The notes beneath the pieces were generated by a model. It worked only from the letters and a program-made list of their open reading frames with translations. It was not told where the DNA came from and did not search any database. From Bettongia penicillata ogilbyi (lineage: Eukaryota > Chordata > Mammalia > Diprotodontia > Potoroidae): a stretch of DNA of 64,000 nt. The position numbers were made by a program, and so were the translations under genes. Positions 57,160 through 64,000 of this stretch are shown here, piece after piece. The DNA is taken from assembly GCA_023548195.1 (NCBI GenBank), contig JAJHZJ010000252.1:1557501-1621500 (forward strand). Reading direction: 5' to 3'. Position 1 is the stretch's first letter. The number at the start of each line of letters is the position of its first letter.

Positions 57160-57275
57160 GATCCTTTCCTTGTGCCTTTGACTTTTTGGGGGATAATTAT
57201 CTAAGACTTTAAGTTGTAAGGAAGGTATTCATCTGTATTGGCAGATGAATTTCCTCACAGAAGTGCTCACTGTAC
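57160..57275 (+). repeat. MAR1-like SINE, 3' part
   Basis: ctaagactttaagttgtaag, tcatctgtattggcagatga and ttcctcacagaagtgctcac match the 3' module of the 55030 copy. It is cut by a hAT MITE at 57276. Confidence 0.55.
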
Positions 57276-57469
57276 CAGTGGTTCCAAACACATTTTGTTC
57301 TGTGAATCCCTTTCAGCAACAAAAAATATGCTGTGAACCCCAGGATAATTTAATACATTACTCATAATACATATAAGTAATTATTTACTGCTTAATTTAA
57401 CTCAAAGAATTTTTAGCACAAAACTCTAGGATGATCACTGCCAACCCTAGAGAGATTTGAGAACCATTA
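57276..57469. mobile_element. Short hAT MITE
   Basis: The left end cagtggttccaaacac and the inverted right end aatggttctcaaatctc are hAT-type terminal repeats 194 bp apart. No coding sequence. It has inserted into the MAR1-like SINE. Confidence 0.6.
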
Positions 57470-57589
57470 AATAGGAAATACTTCACCATGCTGATGAAAT
57501 CATAGGTTTTTTCTAAGTAAATACTTTGAGAAAAGAGAGAAAGAGAAACACAGAGACAGAGAGAATTCTGACAACTTGAAAATTCGGAA

Positions 57590-57900
57590 AGATTTCCTAT
57601 AGGAGTCAGCACTTGAAGGGTGCTGAAGATTGTTAAGAAGTAGAGGTGAGAAAGGAATATATTCCAAGCATACAAATCAACTTGCACAAAAGAATATAGA
57701 CAGGAGATGGAATTCTAGAAATGGATGGAGATGGTGTTTTAGGAATACTGTAGCAAGTAATATAGTTTGGCTGAAATATTGAGTGTGTGGAGTAGAGTGA
57801 CATGAAACTCCTGGAAGGCTGTAGCCATATCGTGAAAGTATTTAAATGCAAGGTTGAAGAGGTTGTATTTGTGCTAGAAGCATTCGGGGATCATTGAAAG
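57590..57900 (+). repeat. R1 ancient repeat, internal fragment
   Basis: gatttcctataggagtcagc, acttgaagggtgctgaagat, tattccaagcatac and gaagaggttgtatttgtgct line up with R1 copies at 16560-18200 and 60900-61150. Confidence 0.55.
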
Positions 57901-57945
57901 TACTCAAAAAGGGATCAGTTGTTCTCCACTAGAATATAATATCGA

Positions 57946-58107
57946 GTGGGGGCCATCTCCAGTTGTCCTGATCTCTATCTGTCCAATGGACCCAGATGGC
58001 TCCAGAGGAGAAAGTGAGGCTGGTGACTTTGCACAGCTCTACCTCACTTCCATCCAGTTCATTTGCATATCTTGGCATCACCTTCCAATCCTCTTCAAGA
58101 ACAAAGG
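57946..58107 (+). mobile_element. RTE-tailed SINE, 3' half
   Basis: ccatctccagttgtcctgat, gatggctccagaggagaaag, gaggctggtgactttgcaca and tcttcaagaacaaaggac match the 3' half of the 26447 SINE. Confidence 0.75.
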
Positions 58108-58529
58108 ACTCGCAGCAATAGTATTATGTTACAAAGCTAGTCCTTAATATATCCAGAACTCAGTCTACCTTTGTTCTTGGAAGACTCTAACTTGTCTTCC
58201 TGTGACTACTGTCCTATCTCCCATTTAATTCGAATATCCTCCTACCCTTTGTAGAATGAACGCTCCAAAGCTTACTTATTGTTACTGCCAGGAGACCCCT
58301 TCACAATCAGCTCCAAAGAGAGTGACTCTCGGGAAGTATTTCGTAATAGGAGATGGACTTGCCAAAGTTTGCTGACTGATCAGCAGCAAAGAAAGCTGCC
58401 ATTCCCTTTCTATGGCAACAGTTACTATTTGCTTTCTCCTGTTCCATACCCTCTTGTCACGCTAGCTCCTTCAGAAAGAGTGGCTCCAAAATGGATGGAA
58501 GTGTGTGAGCAATGTCTAATGATGACTGA

Positions 58530-58566
58530 GATACATAGTAGATAACTGGGATACATAGTAGATAAT
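58530..58566. repeat. 20-bp tandem duplication
   Basis: gatacatagtagataactgg is followed directly by gatacatagtagataa. Confidence 0.9.
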
Positions 58567-58611
58567 TTGTCTTTGGTTCTCCTCATTACCTTTTCTTGTA
58601 TATATTTCAGG

Positions 58612-58740
58612 TCAACACAAACATTTATTGAATACCTACTATGTGCAAGGCACTGTGCTAGTTACTGGTATTCAGAAATGGATGTGACACAGCTCTATAC
58701 TCAAGGAACTTGCAGTCTAACTGTTATGGGGGACTGGCTG
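58612..58740 (+). repeat. R1 ancient repeat, 5' end
   Basis: acatttattgaatacctact, atgtgcaaggcactgtgcta, actcaaggaacttgcagtct. Confidence 0.6.
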
Positions 58741-58744
58741 ATGC

Positions 58745-60077
58745 GTGTCAATCCTTAGGATTTGTTCTGTAAAATTTGGATTCAGTCAAAAGGACCTAAA
58801 AGGCTACATGTGGCCTTGGGACCACAAGTTCTCCACCCCTGACCTAGTACTTATAACATGCACAGATATGCCCTTGCTGTGGGTTATATCGTGAAAGATT
58901 CCAGACTTCATGTTCAATATTCTTTGCTTCTTATCAATGCAACATGTAGAACTTTAGTGTGCCTATTTCTGGGAATGGATAATAGAAGAGTCCTTTCCCC
59001 TACTTTAGAGCAGGCATAGATATCCTCTAACTGTACCCTGTCAGCATAATGCATAGTGATGACAAGTCTTTTAATTGTCTGCTGAGCCAGAACTGTGTCT
59101 GTACAAAAGACTTACATGAACAGTCTTTCACTTGCTTCTCTGGCAGTTTTCCAATAACTAGGAAAAACTACTTAGTCACTGGAGGAGGGAAGGCCAAATG
59201 ACCATTTCCTCTCACCCAGTTGCCATGTTTCCTTGAGCACACAGTGTTCATTCTTTTGTGTTTATTCTGCCCTGACCTTAGGGGAGTAGGTATCCAGAGG
59301 TCAAATAGACCAGGTTATGACCTTGTAAACTCTGAAAGATAAGCAGAACCATCACAAGTCCATTGACTGGAGTCAGAAATGGTCTGCTAGTAACCTTAGC
59401 ACCCTAAAGAGCAGATTGCTTAACTCATTCCAAAAGTTAATGGACTCAGCAGAAAAGGCTCTGAATTTTGCAAGCAAGGAAGGGATTTGTCCCATCAACT
59501 ACATCACAACCAGAAGGGAAATTTTTGGGGACTCCTCAAAGGGAGAAAGGATTCTGAGAGCCAGGAAGTACTCCCCAAGTGTGTGGGGGGGAATTTTCTG
59601 TCAATCACTTTAAATTTGAGCTCTCTCTCCAGTGACTAGGTAGGTAAAGAGGCAAGAATTTACCTCCCAGTTTGGGGAAATGTTTTTTGTAAATTGTACC
59701 CTTTGCTTTACCTTTTCAGTAAATTGTCCATTGATATTAACTGGCTTGTTGGTATTGGGGTGATATCAGTTGGCTAATCAATATTAGGCAGCACACTGGA
59801 TGGAGACTTATGCCCTGCAATACTAGAATTCTCAACCCTGTCATTAACCCTAGAACCTTCAAGGTCATGTAGACTCAGATGCCCTCTGGTAAACCAGCCT
59901 GCCTACGGGAATGGAAGTTATCCTAAAGTGAGGGCTATACAACATTGCAGGAAAGACATATCCACAAATAGCAAAGATAGAATGAAGAGACTTAATAAAT
60001 TCAAAGGAGAAGCCCAGGCAAAGTTGAATGAGAAATTTAAGTAGGGAGCAATTGCTTTAAACTTTGTTGTTGTTATG
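58745..60077. other. No feature recognised
   Basis: Single-copy-looking sequence. Open frames are short and without domains. Confidence 0.4.
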
Positions 60078-60331
60078 AGGGGGCAACCAGTAGCGCAGTG
60101 GATGGAGAGCTGACCTGAAGTCAGGAAGACTCATCTTCCTGAGTTCAAATCTGGCCTCAAACACTTACTAGCTGTGTGAACCTGTGCAAGTCACTTAGCT
60201 CTGTTTGCCTCAGTTTTCCTAGTCTGTGAAATGAGCCAGAGAAGGAAAAGGTAAACCATTCTAGTATCTTTGTCAAGGAAAACCCCAGTAGTGTCACAAA
60301 GAGTCAGATGTGATAGAAACAAATGAACAAA
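60078..60331 (+). mobile_element. tRNA-derived SINE with BovB-type tail
   Basis: Head gggcaaccagtagcgcagtg, core ctgtgtgaacctgtgcaagt, ggtaaaccattctagtatct and tail tcacaaagagtcagatgtga, then gaaacaaatgaacaaa. It is close to full length. Confidence 0.85.
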
Positions 60332-60339
60332 GTTTGGAG

Positions 60340-61185
60340 AGAGATTTAAGAAAGGAGAGCTTATTTTTCAGCTGGGAAGTCTTTACTAGACTTGATGGAG
60401 AAGGCAGCACCTGAATTAGTCCTAAAAGGAAGGGAGGTACTTCAATATTGTGGAGATTGGTGGGAAAGGGAAAATTTTAGATGTGAAACATTGTGTAAAC
60501 AAAGGCAAAAGGAGAAGCTAAGGTTACTGGATGGAATAGTCCAGTTTAACCACAGAGGTAAGAGTATACAAAGAGAGGATAGAATGAGATCAAGCTTGTT
60601 GTGAGCCTTTGTGAGTCAGTAATGGGCTAGGAATATTTTATCCTATAGGTAATAGCAATCAATCAGCTAATCAATTAAGCATTTATGAAGTGTTTACAAT
60701 GTACCAGGTGCTATACTGTGCTCTAGAGATGCAAAAACAAGAAAGAAATAGTCCCTGACCTCAAAGATCTTACATTCTAATAGGGGGATAGCGTTCACAC
60801 ATACACACATAATATCTACCAAATGAATAGATGATGGTTATGAGAGGAAACAGAGGGAGAGGAATCAGGAAAGCTTCAAGTAGACAACGAGACGTGATCT
60901 GAGTTTTGAAGGAAAGTAGAGATTCTAAAGGTTAGAGGTGAAGAGGAAGTGTATTCCAGGCAAGGGGGACAGACAGCCATTGAAAAGACATCATTTCTTT
61001 TGAATGGCAGGTTGTGCATGCAGAATAATAAATGAATAGTATCTGCTGTACTGAAGAGTGTGAAGACCAGAATAATAATGTAAGAAGACCAAACATATGG
61101 GAGGAGTCAAGTTGGGAAGAGCTTTAAAAGTCTAAGAGAGGAATTTTGATGCTATCAGCAATGAAGAGTCATTAGAGTTTGTTGA

Positions 61186-61259
<74 letters not shown>

Positions 61260-61425
61260 CAGAGAGAGGGAATAATGCTTGCACTTTAGGAAAAGTACTT
61301 TGGCACAGATGGTCCAGATGAATCGGCACGGTGACCAAATCAGAGTCTATTGCAATAGTCTAAGCAAGAGGCAATGAGGAACTGAGCTAATATGGTGACT
61401 GGGTGAGTGAACAGAAGGGGATGTA
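60340..61425 (+). repeat. R1 ancient repeat, long copy (segment 1)
   Basis: From about 60660 it follows R1 from its 5' end: catttatgaagtgtttacaa, tgacctcaaagatcttacat, gtattccaggcaagggggac, gagctttaaaagtctaagag and agtctattgcaatagtctaa. The part at 60340-60655 looks like the tail of another R1 copy. A TG/GA microsatellite has expanded at 61186-61268. The class of R1 is unclear to me; its length and lack of reading frames do not decide between an LTR-element internal region and an old LINE. Confidence 0.55.
61186..61268. repeat. (TG)n/(GA)n microsatellite
   Basis: About 14 TG units are followed by GAGA/GACA units. It causes the low-complexity minus-strand frame at 61132-61338. Confidence 0.9.
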
Positions 61426-62275
61426 TGTGTACGAGAGATAGGTATGGAAAATGTAGTGCCGTATATGTGTGCCCACATCAGTTATAGTTTAAACGTGGGT
61501 AACATGGATAGGTATGATCTGTGCCTGGTCTACCTCTGTGGACAGAAGAAGAACCAAGGGCAGTGCCTGAAACACCAGAATATTAACTAGGGGCAAAGGC
61601 GTCAGGAGCGTCGGGTATCATGAGCTGGGTGCTCTTTTCTCCAGGCTTTATAGGGTATATCAGGTTAGGATTTTATCTATCTGCCATTATATTAACTATC
61701 TATCTCTTATTATAGCTACATTACATCTAACTATATTTCTAGTGTAAGAGTCTTAAGTTCAGTATAAAAAAAGCAGTACCCTAGATTATAAAGGGGGAAG
61801 ATGTCCTTCAGCTTATACTTGCCAGGTTAGCTTCTTCTCCCTAAACAGCTATACAAAAGACCATCACATATATCAAAGAGTAAATAAATCCACTTATCTA
61901 AAGAAAAAAAGATACCTAAATTTAGGGAGTTATACAGAGCAGAATATGCCAAATAATATACCAGATGGAATGAATTTTTCAGTTAAGAAAAGATAAGTGG
62001 GCCCAATCTTACCTAAGGGGAGGTTATCTCCCCAAAGTTTCTGGTGAAGCAAGCTATAAAATTGGGGGCATGTTGAAGATTTGGTTTCACCTATGTGTTT
62101 GTAACTTCTAAGTCTTTATTCCATTTATGGAGCGTCCTCCACACACGCAGGAGTGCAGCATGGAGCACAATGTTCTCTCTGCCAGTGAGGGATCATGTCT
62201 CCCTCCATATTCCATCCTCAGCACAGGGCTGCCTCTTTCCCATGCTGGTGGGAGCCAGTTTATGGTAGGGAATCA
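61426..62275. other. Unidentified insertion within R1
   Basis: R1 similarity stops near 61425 and resumes near 62276 with tggataactggatatctggg. The roughly 850 bp between is of LTR-like size but matches none of the LTR-like copies clearly. Confidence 0.4.
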
Positions 62276-62520
62276 AATGGATAACTGGATATCTGGGGTG
62301 AGGATGAGTGAAGATTTGAGAATAACTCTGAGGTTACAAACCTGGGAGAATGGGGATGCCCTCCATGGTAATAGGAAGTTCAGAAAAGGGATGGGTTTTA
62401 GGGGAAAGATAATGAGTTCTGTTTTGAATAGATTGAATTTGAGAGGTCTGGAGGACATCCAGGTGGAAATGTCTGGTAGGCAGTCCATTTTGTGGGAGTG
62501 TAATTCAGGAAAGAGAATAA
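62276..62520 (+). repeat. R1 ancient repeat, long copy (segment 2)
   Basis: gtaataggaagttcagaaaa, gataatgagttctgttttga, gaatttgagaggtctggagg, acatccaggtggaaatgtct and ggtaggcagtcc. It continues the order of segment 1. Confidence 0.6.
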
Positions 62521-62524
62521 AGTC

Positions 62525-63243
62525 ACACATAATACGTGTGCATGTGCGCATATGGATGTATATAGCATTGACTACCTTTGTCCTCACTGCCTTAAGACCA
62601 GGTGTGTTACATTTCATCCCTCCCCCCCAGATTCTCCAGTACACTTAATGGGGGCTGAGAGTGTTTAGTCTTGGAGCTCCTACCTCTATTAATAGCATTA
62701 CCCTTATTGTAGGAGTGGGGTCCCCTGCATCCCAGTTCCATTGAACCACTTAACAGAATTTACTGTCACAGTTTAGTTCCTATCGAGCAATAGTTCCAAG
62801 TTCTTCCCCCCACCTCCCTGGTGTTAAAATCTCAGGCACCCTGGCTTCTCTGCTTGCCTTGCTGACTGTTAGTACCTCACCAAGAATTCTTAACTCCAAA
62901 TTCTGTGGTTTGGTAAAGATTGCTGTTGGCACCTAGAAACTAAGAAGGATAAAGAAAACAAAACAGAAACAGCTCTTCTAGTCCATTTTTAGAGACCAAA
63001 GAGTGAAAGGTACAACAGAAGAAATAGGTCCTTACCCCACTCACCAGTTCATGGCACCTGAGCTCTGGGTGAACTGTGTTGTTCACCTTCTGGATGCAGC
63101 AGAAAAGAGCACAGAGGAAAGGGAGAGAAACTGTCCCCAGTCTGGCTAGTGTTAAAGACACAGCCCATTAGGTTACTCCCACTCATGGCAGGGAAATGCA
63201 GAGAAGTAGGGTGCCTTCATGTTAGGCAGTCTGGACGTACTCC
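62525..63243. mobile_element. LTR-like dispersed repeat, copy 2, within R1
   Basis: About 720 bp similar to 4790-5690 (ttattgtaggagtggggtcc; aagaaggataaagaaaacaa; ttaggcagtctggacgtact). R1 is continuous across it, so it is an insertion. Exact termini and a duplication were not established. Confidence 0.55.
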
Positions 63244-63244
63244 A

Positions 63245-63545
63245 AGTTCCCATTACTGATATAGGTTTGAAAGTCATCTGCATAGAGATGATAATTAAAC
63301 CCACTGAGGAGATCACTAAATGAAAAAATATAGAGGGAAAAAAAAAGAGAAGTGAGCCATTGCTTAGGTTTAAGGGTGTACTCACACAGGATGTAACATA
63401 GATTATAAATTAGCAGAGGAAACAAAGGAACAGTCAGATAGATAGGAGAACCAACAGAGTACTGCCCCACCAATAGTCAAAAGGTTCAAAAGATGCAAAG
63501 AGATCAAGGATAGAAAGATCATTAAGAGATTACTATAATAGTCAA
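63245..63545 (+). repeat. R1 ancient repeat, long copy (segment 3)
   Basis: gaaagtcatctgcatagaga, tgataattaaacccactgag and atagataggagaaccaacag, then agagatcaaggatagaaaga. This is the next section of R1 after segment 2. Confidence 0.55.
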
Positions 63546-64000
63546 CCCAAGAAGAGATGCATTCCTAATGCTCTCTCTTTTCCCTCCTCGGGTAGGATGC
63601 CGGTTATGTTGCTCTTGTGACCATTCAAAGCCATTCTCTTTCACCAACCCAGTAGAACTTATTCTCCTTCAAAGGCCTCATTTCCAAACATTCATCTCTC
63701 TTCCTTGACTCTTGTGCTGGTATCAAGACCTCTGTCTGGCACAGTCATAATTGAGAAAAAGCTCAGAAGACATTCTCAAAAGATGTAGCTGTCACTGACT
63801 TTGTAATTTAGCAGTTTTATTTATTTTATGCACAAGATTTCAAGTGATTTACAGGATAGTCCAATAGATAAGATTACACCCAGGATACATAAAATAAAAG
63901 AGAACAGAAACACAGACACACAGGGGAAGTCACTCATATAACCAGACTCCAGATTAATTTTGTTCTTCCACAAATGACATCTTACTTGGTTTTGTGGGTT
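63546..64000. other. No feature recognised
   Basis: No repeat or gene is supported up to the window edge. Confidence 0.4.

Noticed and set aside
62127..62648. 173-codon plus-strand and 123-codon minus-strand frames
   Set aside because: They cross the junction between an unidentified insertion and R1, overlap each other on opposite strands and contain no domain.

Overview
The window reads as nuclear DNA of a marsupial (metatherian) mammal. It is AT-rich and CpG-poor, and most of what can be recognised is transposable-element sequence. Marsupial-type signals include tRNA-derived SINEs whose tails match RTE and BovB LINEs, ORF1-only half-L1 (HAL1) elements, mariner and hAT fossils, and old MIR/CORE-SINE copies. 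The species cannot be fixed from sequence alone. I found no convincing protein-coding host gene, tRNA, rRNA, CRISPR array or operon. The region is best described as a gene desert or a large intron. Two short exon-like minus-strand reading frames near 1.0-1.6 kb are the only candidates for host coding sequence, and they are weak.

Layout. 0-10 kb: a BovB-tailed SINE, a CR1/L3 3' end, a mariner remnant with both inverted ends, an LTR-like block, an old antisense L1 ORF2, and behind it a decayed Ty3/gypsy-like pol on the minus strand (RT, RNase H and integrase zinc-finger motifs still legible). 10-22 kb: a BovB 3' half; an old L1 ORF1; a long ancient dispersed repeat (called R1 here) split by an RTE LINE that is itself split by an L1 3' end; a plus-strand L1 ORF2 carrying a mariner MITE and a solo-LTR-like insertion; and a hAT fossil containing a 30-bp perfect palindrome. 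22.6-25.3 kb: a complete HAL1 with a perfect 15-bp target-site duplication (TSD) and a 110-bp perfect internal tandem duplication. 27.9-35.1 kb: a roughly 0.5-kb-arm inverted repeat whose left arm is split by a 4.3-kb L1 and whose right arm is split by a hAT element.

35-39 kb and 41-44 kb are the longest stretches without recognisable repeats. 40.1-41.3 kb and 48.6-49.9 kb each hold an L1/HAL1 copy that keeps its 5' end but stops inside ORF1, yet is flanked by a TSD. 44.4-47.2 kb is a second full-length HAL1 (minus strand). 50.8-58.1 kb has an RTE endonuclease fragment, several SINEs and a small hAT MITE. 57.6-63.5 kb carries several copies of R1, the longest interrupted twice.

Nothing here forms an operon-like system. 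The useful content is retroelement history: autonomous L1, RTE and BovB lineages beside the short elements that appear to use them (HAL1 with L1; two SINE tail types with RTE and BovB), and unusual insertion structures that may record internal or microhomology priming.
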